64,000 nucleotides of DNA from Chelativorans sp. GTDB taxonomy: Bacteria; Pseudomonadota; Alphaproteobacteria; Rhizobiales; Rhizobiaceae. Under the pieces are notes generated by a model that worked only from the letters and a program-made list of their open reading frames with translations, was not told the origin of the DNA and did no database searches. The first letter of the stretch is position 1. Every line of letters begins with the position of its first letter. Both the position numbers and the translations under genes were made by a program. Positions 38,263 to 47,659 of the stretch are shown piece after piece. The stretch spans positions 1 through 64,000 of the forward strand of contig NZ_JAPSLH010000015.1 of NCBI RefSeq assembly GCF_031180965.1, given 5' to 3'.

Positions 38263-39351
38263 ATGACGCGCGTGCTGGGCATAGAGACGAGCTGCGACGA
38301 GACCGCCGCCGCCGTCGTCGCGCGCGGGGAGAACGGCGCGCCAGTGATCCTTTCCAATATCGTCTTCAGCCAGATCGAGGAGCATGCCGCTTTCGGCGGC
38401 GTGGTGCCCGAAATCGCTGCGCGCGCGCATGTGGAGGCGCTGGACGGTGTGATCGAGGCGGCGCTGGCCGAAGCGGGCACAAGTCTGGAGGAGATCGATG
38501 GCATCGCCGCGACGGCCGGGCCGGGCCTCATCGGCGGGCTGATCGTCGGCCTTACCACGGCGAAGGCCATCGCCGCTGCGCTGGGAAAGCCGATCCTGCC
38601 GATCAACCATCTGGAGGGCCACGCCCTCACCGCCCGGCTGACCGACCGGCTGGAATTCCCCTATCTGCTCCTGCTCGTCTCGGGCGGGCACACGCAGATC
38701 GTGCATGTGGCCGGCATCGGCCGCTACGAGCGCTGGGCGAGCACGATCGACGACGCGCTGGGCGAGGCTTTCGACAAGACGGCCAAGCTGCTCAGCCTGC
38801 CCTATCCCGGCGGTCCAAGCGTGGAGAAGGCCGCCGAGAAGGGCGATCCTGCCCGATTTGCCTTTCCGCGTCCCCTCAAGGGCGAGGCGCGGCCGGACTT
38901 TTCCTTCTCCGGCCTGAAGACGGCCGTGCGCCGCGCCGCCACGGAGCTTGCGCCCCTGGCGGAAAAGGACGTCGCCGATATCTGCGCCTCCTTCCAGGCC
39001 GCCGTAACGGAAACGCTTGCCGACCGCGTGGCGCTGAGCCTGAAGCGGTTCCGCGCGGTTTATCCGAAGCTTGCCGAACCCACACTCGTCGTCGCGGGCG
39101 GGGTGGCGGCAAACGCCGCCATCCGCGCGACGCTCGAGGATCTGTCCCGGCGCGAAGGCTTTTTTCTCGTCGCGCCGCCGCTTAATCTTTGCGGCGACAA
39201 CGCCGCCATGATCGCATGGGCCGGGCTGGAGCGGCTGGAGAAGGGGCTTGTCGACGGCGGCGCAATGGCTTTTGCTCCCCGCCCGCGCTGGCCGCTGGAC
39301 GAGACATCCGCGCCCCTCATAGGGGCGGGCAAGCGGGGCGTAAAGGCATGA
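38263..39351 (+). CDS. tsaD: tRNA N6-adenosine threonylcarbamoyltransferase TsaD
   Basis: Transfers the threonylcarbamoyl group to A37 of ANN-reading tRNAs. The 362-residue ASKHA-fold protein has the metal-binding H116/H120 in [22 protein letters not shown] at the start and the C-terminal [12 protein letters not shown]. Its product modification is the substrate of MtaB, encoded at 44488-45768. The stop overlaps the gpsA ATG (ATGA). Confidence 0.96.
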   Translation: MTRVLGIETSCDETAAAVVARGENGAPVILSNIVFSQIEEHAAFGGVVPEIAARAHVEALDGVIEAALAEAGTSLEEIDGIAATAGPGLIGGLIVGLTTAKAIAAALGKPILPINHLEGHALTARLTDRLEFPYLLLLVSGGHTQIVHVAGIGRYERWASTIDDALGEAFDKTAKLLSLPYPGGPSVEKAAEKGDPARFAFPRPLKGEARPDFSFSGLKTAVRRAATELAPLAEKDVADICASFQAAVTETLADRVALSLKRFRAVYPKLAEPTLVVAGGVAANAAIRATLEDLSRREGFFLVAPPLNLCGDNAAMIAWAGLERLEKGLVDGGAMAFAPRPRWPLDETSAPLIGAGKRGVKA

Positions 39352-40337
39352 GCAAGCCTTGGTTGTTAGCCGTCCTGGGCGCCGGTGCGTGGGGCTCGGC
39401 GCTGGCGCTCACCATGCGCCGGGGCGGACATTCGGTTAGGCTCTGGGCCCGCGATGACGATCTTGTTCGGGAGATCAACACGCATAGCGAGAACAGCCGG
39501 TACCTGCCGGGGGTGATGCTTGACGCAGGCGTTGACGCGACCTCCGATATCGCCGAGGCGCTGGGAGGAGCCGATTGCGTGCTCGCCGCCGTTCCGGCGC
39601 AAAGTCTGCGCGCTGTCCTGACCGCCGCCCGCGGAGCAGTGGAGCGGCACGTACCGGTCGTGCTTTGCGCCAAGGGGATCGAGCGCGAGACCGGACGGCT
39701 CATGTCCGAAGCCGCACGGGAGATCTTGCCGGAAAACCCGCTCGCCGCGCTGTCGGGGCCCAGCTTTGCGGCCGATCTGGCGCGGGGCCTGCCGACGGCG
39801 GTCACTGTCGCGGCGCAGGACCGTGCGCTTGCGGCGGAGCTCGCCAGGCGGGTCTCCGCCCCCAATCTGCGCTGTTATTCGAGCGAGGACATTGTCGGCG
39901 TGGAAATCGGCGGCGCGCTCAAGAACGTACTCGCCATCGCCGCCGGCGCGACAAGCGGCGCGGGCCTTGGCGCCAGCGCAGTCGCCGCGATCACCACGCG
40001 CGGCTTCGTGGAGCTACGGCGCATCGGCGCGGCCTTTGGCGCCCGGCCGGAGACGCTGATGGGGCTTTCGGGCCTCGGCGACCTGATCCTCACCTGCAGT
40101 TCCGCCCAGTCGCGCAACTTTGCCTATGGGCTGGCGCTTGGGCGCGGCGACAGGCTCGACAATCTGCCTCTTGCGGAGGGGGTTTTCACCGCCGGCATCG
40201 CCGCCCGCATCACGCGGGAGCGCGGGCTGGAGGCTCCCATCATCGAGGCCGTGACAGGCATGCTCGAAGGCAGCCTTACGGTGGAAGCAGCGATGCAGGC
40301 GCTGCTTGCCCGGCCGCTGAAGAGCGAGGCCGAATAG
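39348..40337 (+). CDS. gpsA: NAD(P)-dependent glycerol-3-phosphate dehydrogenase GpsA
   Basis: Makes sn-glycerol 3-phosphate from dihydroxyacetone phosphate for phospholipid synthesis. The 329-residue protein has the Rossmann motif [12 protein letters not shown], the conserved [18 protein letters not shown] and the catalytic lysine region [13 protein letters not shown]. Start at 39348 overlaps tsaD. Confidence 0.95.
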   Translation: MSKPWLLAVLGAGAWGSALALTMRRGGHSVRLWARDDDLVREINTHSENSRYLPGVMLDAGVDATSDIAEALGGADCVLAAVPAQSLRAVLTAARGAVERHVPVVLCAKGIERETGRLMSEAAREILPENPLAALSGPSFAADLARGLPTAVTVAAQDRALAAELARRVSAPNLRCYSSEDIVGVEIGGALKNVLAIAAGATSGAGLGASAVAAITTRGFVELRRIGAAFGARPETLMGLSGLGDLILTCSSAQSRNFAYGLALGRGDRLDNLPLAEGVFTAGIAARITRERGLEAPIIEAVTGMLEGSLTVEAAMQALLARPLKSEAE

Positions 40338-40355
40338 TCTTCAAGGAGGGACCGC

Positions 40356-40652
40356 ATGATTTTTGTCATTCTTTGCCGCGACAAGCCTGATCATCTCGAC
40401 CTGCGCATGGAGGTGCGGCCGAAGCATGTCGCCTATCTCGATACGCTGAATGCCGAGGGCACGCTGCGCTTTGCCGGGCCTTTCCTCGACGAGGCAGGCA
40501 AGCCATGCGGCAGCATGGTGGCGGTCGAGGCGGCAAGCCGGTCCGATGCCGAGGCGCTCGCCAAAGCAGATCCCTATGCGGATGCCGGTCTCTTCGAATC
40601 CGTCGACATTCGCCCGTGGAACTGGGTCTTCAACAAACCGGAGAACGCGTGA
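40356..40652 (+). CDS. YciI-family protein
   Basis: The 98-residue protein has the ferredoxin-like YciI pattern: RPKHVAYLDTLNAEGTLRFAGPF with the conserved His, and ALAKADPYADAGLFESVDIRPWNWV. The family may be hydrolase-like or a dimeric binding protein; role unknown. AAGGAGGG lies about 7 nt before the ATG. Stop and next start overlap (TGATG). Confidence 0.88.
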   Translation: MIFVILCRDKPDHLDLRMEVRPKHVAYLDTLNAEGTLRFAGPFLDEAGKPCGSMVAVEAASRSDAEALAKADPYADAGLFESVDIRPWNWVFNKPENA

Positions 40653-41077
40653 TGGCCTATTGGCTGTTCAAATCCGAACCCGACAGCTGGTCGTGGGAGA
40701 TGCAGAAGAAGAAGGGCGACAACGGCCAGGAATGGGATGGCGTGCGCAACTTCCAGGCGCGCAACAATATGCGGCAGATGGAGGTCGGCGACCTCGGCTT
40801 CTTCTATCATTCCGGCAAGGAGACGGCCGTTGTCGGCATCGTGGAGGTGATTGCCCCCGCGCATCCGGATTCCACAGCTGACGACCCAGCCTGGGAATGC
40901 GTGGATGTCCGCGCCGTCCGGGACATGCCCAATCCCGTAACGCTCGCAGCGGTCAAGGCGAACCCGCAGCTGAAGGACATGGTGCTGGTGAACAATTCGC
41001 GCCTTTCCGTCCAGCCGGTGAGCGAGGCGGAATGGAAGGAGATCTGCCGCATGGGCGGGCTCGACGAGGCGCCGTGA
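40652..41077 (+). CDS. EVE-domain protein
   Basis: The 141-residue protein is a stand-alone EVE domain (PUA/YTH-like fold): YWLFKSEPDSWSWEM at the start, WDGVRNFQARNNMRQMEVGDLGFFYHS, and VGIVEVIAPAHPD. EVE folds read modified bases in nucleic acids; in housekeeping settings like this one the ligand is not known. It overlaps YciI upstream and the methyltransferase downstream, so all are translated as a unit. Confidence 0.9.
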   Translation: MAYWLFKSEPDSWSWEMQKKKGDNGQEWDGVRNFQARNNMRQMEVGDLGFFYHSGKETAVVGIVEVIAPAHPDSTADDPAWECVDVRAVRDMPNPVTLAAVKANPQLKDMVLVNNSRLSVQPVSEAEWKEICRMGGLDEAP

Positions 41078-41733
41078 GCGGGCGCCTTTCGCCCGAAGAC
41101 GCAGAGGAGTTCATCCGCACCAACACGCGCCTCGCTTCCCCGCCGCATGTGCCGGAGATTCAGCTGCACCTTGCCGACGAGGCGCACGAGCTCTGGCAGC
41201 GCACCGAGGAGGAACTGCAGCAGATCGGGCTTCCGCCGCCCTTCTGGGCCTTTGCCTGGGCGGGAGGACAGGGGTTGGCGCGCTATGTGCTCGACCACCC
41301 GGAGAGCGTGCGCGGCAAGCGCGTTCTCGACTTTGCCACCGGTTCCGGCCTGGTGGCGATTGCAGCCTGCAGGGCCGGCGCTGGGCAGGTGAGGGCAGCG
41401 GATACCGACCCGTTCTCCGCAACAGCCTGCCGCCTCAATATGAAGGCCAATGGCGTGAGCTTCGAATGCACGTGCGCCGATCTCGTTGGGACTTACGTGG
41501 ATTGCGAGGTGCTGCTGGCCGGAGACGTCTTTTACGACCGCGCGCTTGCCGCCCGCGTTGAGCCGTGGTTCGCGAAGCTGGCGGCGCAGGGCGTGACCGT
41601 CCTCGTCGGCGATCCCGGCCGCGCCTATCTGCCGAAGGCGCGGATGGATGAACTTGCCGTCTATTCCGTGCCCGTCACCCGCGCGCTGGAGGATGCGGAG
41701 ATCAGGCGCACGACCGTCTGGCGCTTCTCTTGA
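41074..41733 (+). CDS. Class I SAM-dependent methyltransferase (ETFB-lysine/PrmA-like)
   Basis: The 219-residue protein starts with GTG at 41074, overlapping the EVE stop (GTGA). It shows motif I VLDFATGSGLVAIAA, motif II AADTDPFSATAC and a motif-IV-like LLAGDVFYDRAL. The N-terminal PPPFWAFAWAGGQGLARYVLDHP matches the lysine methyltransferases of the ETF-beta/calmodulin and nicotinamide N-methyltransferase-like group. A protein lysine is the likely target, by inference. Confidence 0.82.
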   Translation: MSGRLSPEDAEEFIRTNTRLASPPHVPEIQLHLADEAHELWQRTEEELQQIGLPPPFWAFAWAGGQGLARYVLDHPESVRGKRVLDFATGSGLVAIAACRAGAGQVRAADTDPFSATACRLNMKANGVSFECTCADLVGTYVDCEVLLAGDVFYDRALAARVEPWFAKLAAQGVTVLVGDPGRAYLPKARMDELAVYSVPVTRALEDAEIRRTTVWRFS

Positions 41734-41788
41734 CGCGGCGGGGGAGGCGGAATTCAATCCGCCCACTCTACATCAAGGAGGCGGGGCG

Positions 41789-42196
41789 ATGGATTTCGGA
41801 GGAATGAATTACCTGGCCATACTGGCCGCGGCGGTTGCCGCTTTCCTCTTCGGCGCCGCCTATTACACGGCGCTGAGCAAGCCCTCGATCCGGGCTTCCC
41901 GCCTGAAGCCGGAAGAGATGAAGCCGGGCGCGGCGCCCTTCATCACCTCCTTCGTCGCCGAACTGGTGATGGCCTGGGTGCTGGCGGGCGTGATCGGCCA
42001 CCTCGGCCCGGGACAGGTGACGCTGTGGAACGGCATCGTTTCCGGCGCCTTCGTCTGGCTGGGCTTCATGGCCACAGTAATGGCCGTCAATCACCGCTAC
42101 CAGGGCTTCGGCTGGGATCTCACGCTGATCGATGCCGGGCACTGGCTCGGCGTCGCGCTCATCATGGGCGCGGTTATCGGCTGGTTCGGGGTGTAA
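41789..42196 (+). CDS. DUF1761 membrane protein
   Basis: The 135-residue protein has four membrane segments (about 7-26, 54-76, 83-102 and 112-133) and the DUF1761 signature near the N terminus (MNYLAILAAAVAAFLFGAAYY). AAGGAG lies about 9 nt before the ATG. Function unknown. Confidence 0.85.
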   Translation: MDFGGMNYLAILAAAVAAFLFGAAYYTALSKPSIRASRLKPEEMKPGAAPFITSFVAELVMAWVLAGVIGHLGPGQVTLWNGIVSGAFVWLGFMATVMAVNHRYQGFGWDLTLIDAGHWLGVALIMGAVIGWFGV

Positions 42197-42220
42197 GGGA
42201 AAGGCAAGAAGGCAATAGGG
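42195..42220 (+). repeat. Purine-rich junction repeat, second copy
   Basis: TAAGGGAAAGGCAAGAAGGC and the following AATAGGG repeat a loose AAGGNAA unit. The word AAGGCAATAGGG (42209-42220) differs in one base from AAGGCAGTAGGG in the repeat at 18548-18579. Like that one, it lies just beyond a stop codon between convergent genes. Confidence 0.5.
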
Positions 42221-42247
42221 TGGAAGAAGCGAAGCCCTCCTGCTCCC

Positions 42248-42895
42248 CTATCTCGTTGTCCTCTCATCCTGCGAATGCCGCATGATCAGCGGCATCTGGC
42301 TCATGGTGAAAAGGATGGTGATGGGCATGATGCCCCACACCTTGAACGCCACCCAGGCGTCGGTGGAGAAGGAGCGCCAGACCACCTCGTTCACCAGGGC
42401 GAGGAAGAGGAAGAACAGTCCCCAGCGCAGGGTCAGCTTGCGCCAGCCTTCCGCATCGAGCTTGAAGGCGGAGTCGAAGACATAGCCCAGAAGCGATTTG
42501 CCGAAGAAGAGCCCGCCCAGGAGCACGGCGCCAAACAGTGTGTTGACGATGGTGGGCTTCATCTTGATGAAGGTGTCGTTGTGCAGATAGAGCGTCAGCG
42601 CGCCGAAGACCAACACCACCACCCCCGACACGAGAGGCATGATGGGCAGGGTGCGCGTCAGCGCCCAGGAGACGGCGAGAGCGATCGCTGTTGCCGCCAT
42701 GAAGAGTGCCGTGGCTATGAAGAGCGGGCCGCCGAGGGCGCCAAGCGCCGGGATACGTTCGGCCAGCATCTCCCCGCGCGCATTGGCGAAGAAGAAGATG
42801 AGCAGCGGCCCCAGCTCCAGCGCCAGTTTCAGGATCGGATTGAGTTCCTTGCGCTGCGGGTCGGAAGGATCGCGCTCGAAAATCTTGTCGGTCAC
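42248..42895 (-). CDS. Septation protein A (IspZ/YciB family)
   Basis: The 215-residue inner-membrane protein has about five to six membrane segments and the family patterns [18 protein letters not shown] and [26 protein letters not shown]. IspZ homologues affect septation and envelope integrity. It begins directly after the ftsY stop, so the two are coupled. Confidence 0.92.
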   Translation of the reverse strand: MTDKIFERDPSDPQRKELNPILKLALELGPLLIFFFANARGEMLAERIPALGALGGPLFIATALFMAATAIALAVSWALTRTLPIMPLVSGVVVLVFGALTLYLHNDTFIKMKPTIVNTLFGAVLLGGLFFGKSLLGYVFDSAFKLDAEGWRKLTLRWGLFFLFLALVNEVVWRSFSTDAWVAFKVWGIMPITILFTMSQMPLIMRHSQDERTTR

Positions 42896-44473
42896 TCACG
42901 CAACTCCTGCGATTGCCCTGGCAAAGTCGCTTGCCGAGAAGGGCTCCAGATCGTCGATGCCCTCGCCGACCCCGATGAAATAAACGGGCAGCTTGTACTT
43001 GGCGGCAATGGCCACCAGGATTCCGCCCCGCGCCGTGCCGTCGAGCTTGGTCATGACCAGCCCCGACACGCCCGCCACATTACGGAAGATTTCGACCTGA
43101 TTAAGGGCATTCTGCCCAGTGGTCGCATCCAGCGTCTGCAAAACCGTGTGCGGCGCCTCCGGATCGTGCTTGCCGAGCACGCGCACGATCTTTTCCAGCT
43201 CCGCCATCAGCTCGGCCTTGTTCTGCAGCCTGCCGGCAGTGTCGATGATCAGCACGTCGCTGCCGGCGGCCTTGGCCTTTTCATAGGCCTCATAGGCGAG
43301 GCCTGCCGCATCGGCCCCAAGCTTCGACGAGACCACCGGAGCACCGGTGCGTTCGCCCCAGATCTTCAACTGCTCGATGGCCGCGGCACGGAAAGTGTCG
43401 CCCGCGGCCAGCATCACCTTGAGGCCGCCGCGCGTGAGCTTCGCCGCCAATTTGCCGATGGTGGTCGTCTTGCCGGTTCCGTTGACGCCCACGACAAGGA
43501 TCACATGCGGTTTGACGGAAAGATCGAGTTCCAGTGGAAGTGCGACGGGGCGCAGCACCTTTTCGATCTCCTCGGCCATCACGGCCTGCACTTCCGCGCC
43601 GGAAATGTCCTTGCCGTAGCGGCCGACGGAAAGCGCATCGGTAATGCGCATGGCCGTCTCCATGCCGAGGTCCGCGCGCAGAAGGACGTCTTCCAGATCC
43701 TGGAGCGTGTTCTCGTCGAGTTTGCGCTTGAGGAAGATGCCGGCAATGTTGTCGCGCAATTCGCGCGAAGAGCGCGACAGGCCCTCGCTCAGACGCTGGA
43801 ACCAGGATTTTTTCGGCTCCTCCGCGGGGCCAGGGGCGGGCTCCTCCACCTTGCGCTCGACGGCCTTGGAGACGGTGACGCGCCCCGCACCCTCCCCTTT
43901 GAGGGCCGGGGCAGGAGTGAGAGAAAGGGTGCTCTCCCCCGTAGCATCACCCTGACCGGCTTGGCCGATCGACGCTTCGCTGGAGGTGGAGAGTGGGCCG
44001 GTTGAGCCGTCTCGCTCTTCCTCTTCTGCCCGAGGCTGCTCTGGGGCGGGCGCGGACACTTGGGGCGGCACCGAAGGCTGCGACGGCGGGACGGGCTGCG
44101 TGATCTCCGGCCCGGGCGGCGGCGGTTGCTCCGGAACGGGCTGTGGAATTTCCTGCGGCAGCTCGGGCACCTCGACCGGAGCCGGCTCGGGGATTTCCGG
44201 CTGTGGAACGACCGGTCCGTCCGGCGCGGGAGATGGGGCCGGCTCCGGCGGTTGCGGGATTTCCGGTGCAGGGGAAGGCTCGGCCGGTTCCGGCTCTTGC
44301 GGCGCAGGCGGCACCTCGGCGGGCTTTTCGGGCTGGGGCTCAGGAGCGGGCTGCGGCGGGCTCTCCGGCTGCGGCTCGGCGGCCAAAGCTGCGGACGCCT
44401 CACCCGCCACCGGCCGCTCCTCTGCCTCCTTCTTTCCGAAGGTGAAGACTTTCTTGATGAAGTCGAAGGCCAT
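42896..44473 (-). CDS. ftsY: Signal recognition particle receptor FtsY
   Basis: GTPase that docks SRP-ribosome complexes at the membrane. The 525-residue protein has a long Pro/Glu-rich acidic N terminus (about 15-200) and then the NG domain with G1 GVNGTGKTTTIGKLA, DTAGRLQNK and TKLDGTARGG. Start at 44473 (MAFDFIKKVFTFGKK) gives the amphipathic membrane-binding N terminus; an ATG at 44491 is less likely. Part of dapF-mtaB-ftsY-ispZ. Confidence 0.95.
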   Translation of the reverse strand: MAFDFIKKVFTFGKKEAEERPVAGEASAALAAEPQPESPPQPAPEPQPEKPAEVPPAPQEPEPAEPSPAPEIPQPPEPAPSPAPDGPVVPQPEIPEPAPVEVPELPQEIPQPVPEQPPPPGPEITQPVPPSQPSVPPQVSAPAPEQPRAEEEERDGSTGPLSTSSEASIGQAGQGDATGESTLSLTPAPALKGEGAGRVTVSKAVERKVEEPAPGPAEEPKKSWFQRLSEGLSRSSRELRDNIAGIFLKRKLDENTLQDLEDVLLRADLGMETAMRITDALSVGRYGKDISGAEVQAVMAEEIEKVLRPVALPLELDLSVKPHVILVVGVNGTGKTTTIGKLAAKLTRGGLKVMLAAGDTFRAAAIEQLKIWGERTGAPVVSSKLGADAAGLAYEAYEKAKAAGSDVLIIDTAGRLQNKAELMAELEKIVRVLGKHDPEAPHTVLQTLDATTGQNALNQVEIFRNVAGVSGLVMTKLDGTARGGILVAIAAKYKLPVYFIGVGEGIDDLEPFSASDFARAIAGVA

Positions 44474-44487
44474 CGGCTGCCCGCTCC

Positions 44488-45768
44488 TCACGCCGCCTGC
44501 TGGAGGACAGTGGCCGTCAGCCGATCGCCATCATTCCCAGTGACGAAGGCCTCGACGATCTCGCCGGGCGCTCCTGCGTCGGTCGCGGCGAGGGTGAAAC
44601 CCGCCGTGCGGCCGAGACCCTCGCGCTCGATCAGGATTCGCTGGCGCGTTCCCCTGAGGGAGGCGAGGTGTCTTTGATAGGCAGCATCGCCCGCCCTGCG
44701 CAGCCGTGCCGCACGCTCCTTCACCACGTCGCGGGGCAATTGCGGCATGCGCGCCGCCGGGGTTCCCTTGCGTGGGCTGAAAGGGAAGACGTGGAGATGC
44801 GTCAGCCCGCATTCCTCGACGATGGCGAGGGAATTCTTGAACATCTCCTCCGTCTCGGTCGGGAAGCCGGCGATGATGTCGGCGCCAAAAACCACGTCCG
44901 GGCGGAGCTTTCGCACCTCCTCGCAGAAGCGGATGGAGTCGGCGCGTAGATGACGCCGCTTCATGCGCTTCAGGATCATGTCGTCGCCCGCCTGGAGGGA
45001 AAGATGCAGATGCGGCATCAACCGCTCCTCCTCGGCCAGGGCGGCCAGCAGGTCGGTATCGGCCTCGATCGAGTCGATAGAGGAGAGCCGCAGCCGCTTC
45101 AGTTCCGGCACCTGGCGGAGGATGGTGCGGACCAGCCGGCCGAGGCGCGGGCTGCCCGGCAGGTCGGCGCCGAAGCTCGTCAGGTCGACGCCGGTGAGCA
45201 CCACCTCGGCATAGCCGTTTCCCACCAGCCGCCGCACCTGGTCGACCACCGCGCCCATGGGCACCGAGCGGGAATTGCCGCGGCCATAAGGAATGATGCA
45301 GAAGGTGCAGCGGTGGTCGCAGCCGTTCTGCACCTGCACGAAGGCGCGGGCGCGGCCTTCGAGGGCGTCAACCATGTGCGAAGCGGTCTCGCGCACCTCC
45401 ATGATGTCGTTGACGCGCACCTTTTCGAACTGGTTGACGCCGAAGTCCGGCAGCGCGCGGTAGCTGTGGGCCTTGAGCTTCTCCTCATTGCCGAGGATCA
45501 GGTCCACCTCGTCCATAGCGCCGAAGGTGGCGGGCTCGGTCTGCGCGGCGCAGCCGGTGACGATGATGCGTGCCTGCGGGTTCTCGCGACGAGCCTTGCG
45601 GATCGCCTGGCGCGCCTGGCGCACAGCTTCAGCCGTCACCGCACATGTGTTGACGATCACCGCGCCGCCTTCCAGACCGCTCAGGCCGGCGGCATCGGCC
45701 TGGCGCTTGATAACCTCCGACTCGTACGCGTTGAGTCGGCAGCCGAAGGTGAGCACGTCCACCGCCAT
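44488..45768 (-). CDS. mtaB: tRNA t6A37 methylthiotransferase MtaB
   Basis: Radical-SAM enzyme that adds a methylthio group at C2 of t6A37. The 426-residue protein has the N-terminal UPF0004 domain (DVLTFGCRLNAYESEV with conserved Cys), the radical-SAM cluster motif CDHRCTFC, and a TRAM-like C terminus. Start at 45768 overlaps the dapF stop (TGATG). It uses the product of TsaD, encoded 5 kb away. Confidence 0.93.
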   Translation of the reverse strand: MAVDVLTFGCRLNAYESEVIKRQADAAGLSGLEGGAVIVNTCAVTAEAVRQARQAIRKARRENPQARIIVTGCAAQTEPATFGAMDEVDLILGNEEKLKAHSYRALPDFGVNQFEKVRVNDIMEVRETASHMVDALEGRARAFVQVQNGCDHRCTFCIIPYGRGNSRSVPMGAVVDQVRRLVGNGYAEVVLTGVDLTSFGADLPGSPRLGRLVRTILRQVPELKRLRLSSIDSIEADTDLLAALAEEERLMPHLHLSLQAGDDMILKRMKRRHLRADSIRFCEEVRKLRPDVVFGADIIAGFPTETEEMFKNSLAIVEECGLTHLHVFPFSPRKGTPAARMPQLPRDVVKERAARLRRAGDAAYQRHLASLRGTRQRILIEREGLGRTAGFTLAATDAGAPGEIVEAFVTGNDGDRLTATVLQQAA

Positions 45769-46649
45769 CAGGCCACTCCTTCGGCCTCGCGCTCCCACGC
45801 GCCTGTAACCGGATCGAAGCGGCCGGAGAACTCCCATTCCGCCGGGCCGGTCATGATGACGTGGTCGTCGTCGCGCCAGAGGATTTCGAGCGGACCGCCG
45901 GGCACAAGCACGGTCACGCGTCTTCCCGTGCGGCCGGTTCGCGCGGCCGCCACGGCTGCGGCGCAGGCTGCCGAGCCGCAGGCGAGCGTCAGCCCTGCCC
46001 CGCGCTCCCAGGTGCGCATGGTGATCGATTCCTGCGAATCGACGCGTGCGACGGTGATGTTGGCGCGCTCCGGGAAAATCGGGTGGTTCTCGAGCATGGG
46101 CCCGAAGCGCTCCAGATCGTAGCCGTATGGATCCTCATCGACCCAAAAGATCGCGTGCGGATTCCCCATCGAGACGACCGAGGGTGAGTGAAGCACCGGG
46201 TTGTCGATCGGGCCGACCTGCAATTCGATCTTGCGCGTATCGGCAAACTCTTCCGCCAGCGGAATATCGCGCCAGCCGAAGCGCGGGATTCCCATGTCGA
46301 CGGAGATCAGTCCGTTCTCGTGCTCCTCGGCTGTGAGCACCCCGGCGATCGTCTCGAAGGTGAAGGCCCGCCGGCCGGTCTCGGCCGCCAGCGCCTGCAC
46401 TACGCAACGCATGCCGTTGCCGCAGGCCTGCGCCTGGCTGCCGTCGGAATTTATGATCTCGACAAAATTCTCCGTGCCGGCAAGCCGGGCGTCGTGGATC
46501 GCCATGATCTGGTCGAAGCGCGTGACCGGATCGGTGTTCAGCGCACGCGCGGCAGCGGGGCTCACGCGGTCGGCGCGGCCGCGCATATCGGCAACGACGA
46601 TGGCGTTGCCGAGCCCGTTCATCTTCGCGAATGGCGCCAGTCCGGCCAT
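45768..46649 (-). CDS. dapF: Diaminopimelate epimerase DapF
   Basis: Interconverts LL- and meso-diaminopimelate for lysine and peptidoglycan. The 293-residue protein carries both catalytic cysteines: [12 protein letters not shown] in the first half and [13 protein letters not shown] in the second. First gene of the unit with mtaB, ftsY and ispZ. Confidence 0.95.
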   Translation of the reverse strand: MAGLAPFAKMNGLGNAIVVADMRGRADRVSPAAARALNTDPVTRFDQIMAIHDARLAGTENFVEIINSDGSQAQACGNGMRCVVQALAAETGRRAFTFETIAGVLTAEEHENGLISVDMGIPRFGWRDIPLAEEFADTRKIELQVGPIDNPVLHSPSVVSMGNPHAIFWVDEDPYGYDLERFGPMLENHPIFPERANITVARVDSQESITMRTWERGAGLTLACGSAACAAAVAAARTGRTGRRVTVLVPGGPLEILWRDDDHVIMTGPAEWEFSGRFDPVTGAWEREAEGVA

Positions 46650-46725
46650 ATAGGCTCCAATACAGTCGGGGTTTGGGGCCTATATGGCCGATGGCGGCCG
46701 AAAATACCAGTCGCGTGGGTGGCGC

Positions 46726-46887
46726 TCAGGCGATGGCGAAGATGCCGAGCACGGCAAGCAGGAAGAGAATCAGCACGATGGCGATCAGAATCTTCGCGCC
46801 CGTCATGGCCGCTCCGGCCAAGCTATGCATCCCGAGAAGGCCGGCTACGGCCGCGACAATGAGAAGGATGAGAATCCATTTAAGCAT
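46726..46887 (-). CDS. Small DUF1328 membrane protein
   Basis: A 53-residue protein almost entirely made of two membrane helices (MLKWILILLIVAAVAGLLG and the second ending LLAVLGIFAIA). It matches DUF1328 (YtjA-like), small membrane proteins often induced by general stress in rhizobia. The ATG at 46887 is preceded by GGAGG. An EcfG-type promoter lies 30-55 nt upstream. Confidence 0.85.
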   Translation of the reverse strand: MLKWILILLIVAAVAGLLGMHSLAGAAMTGAKILIAIVLILFLLAVLGIFAIA

Positions 46888-46918
46888 GAAAGCGCCTCCG
46901 GCTGTTAAACCGGACGAT

Positions 46919-46943
46919 AACGCCCTGTTATCCGGCGGGTTCC
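46919..46943 (-). promoter_or_regulatory. EcfG-type general-stress sigma promoter of the DUF1328 gene
   Basis: On the minus strand GGAAC (46943-46939) and CGTT (46922-46919) are separated by 16 bases, the consensus of alphaproteobacterial EcfG/RpoE2 promoters (GGAAC-N16-17-CGTT). It overlaps a perfect inverted repeat GATAAC/GTTATC (46916-46921 and 46927-46932). The -10 is about 31 nt before the DUF1328 ATG. Confidence 0.75.
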
Positions 46944-47080
46944 TGCCGCGGAGGACTTGCGGAGGCAGTTTTCCCTCTTGAAACCGGTTCTTAACCATGA
47001 AGGTATGTGATAGTTTCCAGACGTCGCCACAAATCGGCCTCACGGCGGTGGCGCGGGTACGGCGCGGAACGGAGAAGGTG

Positions 47081-47602
47081 ATGTCACAGTTGAGGACCGG
47101 AGTTTTCGCGATTTCGATTCTGGCGCTGGCCGGGTGCCAGTCGGACCGGATCAATCCGCCGCCGACGCGCACGCCGCAGCCCTTGCCGGCGGCGCCGTCA
47201 GGCACAGTCACCGGAACCCAGCTTCCCCCTCCCACACAGCCGACCGGTCCGGCGGCCGCTCCGGTGCAGCCGGCGGCGACGACGCCGGCCGTCGATCCCG
47301 CCGCGCAGGCCGCCTCCGCGCCTGCCGTCGAGAAGAACAGCCTGTTGGGTTCCTGGAATGTCAGCTCCGGCGGCTCGTCCTGCCAGATGTTCCTCACGCT
47401 CACCAAATACGGTAATTCCTCGCGCGGCGGCACGCGCGGCTGCTCCAACGAGCTTGCCAATATGCGCGCCTGGGAGGTGGCCGGAAACCAGGTGGTCGTT
47501 TACGACGACAGCGGCAACACGATCGCACGGCTCTATTCAAGCGGGGCCGGGCGGTTCGACGGCCAGACCACCGGCGAGCCGCCGGTTTCCCTCTCCCGCT
47601 GA
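47081..47602 (+). CDS. Omp19-like AprI/Inh-family outer-membrane lipoprotein
   Basis: The 173-residue protein has a lipoprotein signal (FAISILALAGCQS, lipidated C19), a Pro/Ala/Thr-rich linker, and a C-terminal protease-inhibitor-like domain with LLGSWNVSSGGSSC, CSNELANMRAW and RFDGQTTG. This pattern, including the last 16 residues, closely follows Brucella Omp19 as I remember it; Omp19 inhibits host and bacterial proteases. Two domain cysteines could form the AprI-type disulfide. ATG at 47081 follows GGAGAAGGTG. Confidence 0.87.
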   Translation: MSQLRTGVFAISILALAGCQSDRINPPPTRTPQPLPAAPSGTVTGTQLPPPTQPTGPAAAPVQPAATTPAVDPAAQAASAPAVEKNSLLGSWNVSSGGSSCQMFLTLTKYGNSSRGGTRGCSNELANMRAWEVAGNQVVVYDDSGNTIARLYSSGAGRFDGQTTGEPPVSLSR

Positions 47603-47659
47603 GATAGCGGGCGCCGACGCGCCCGCCTTCGGCAAGCAACAGGCAATCTCCGGCCCTTC

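Noticed and set aside
40652-41077. EVE protein as part of a modification-dependent restriction system
   Set aside because: No nuclease, helicase or McrBC-like gene is near; the context is tsaD-gpsA housekeeping genes.
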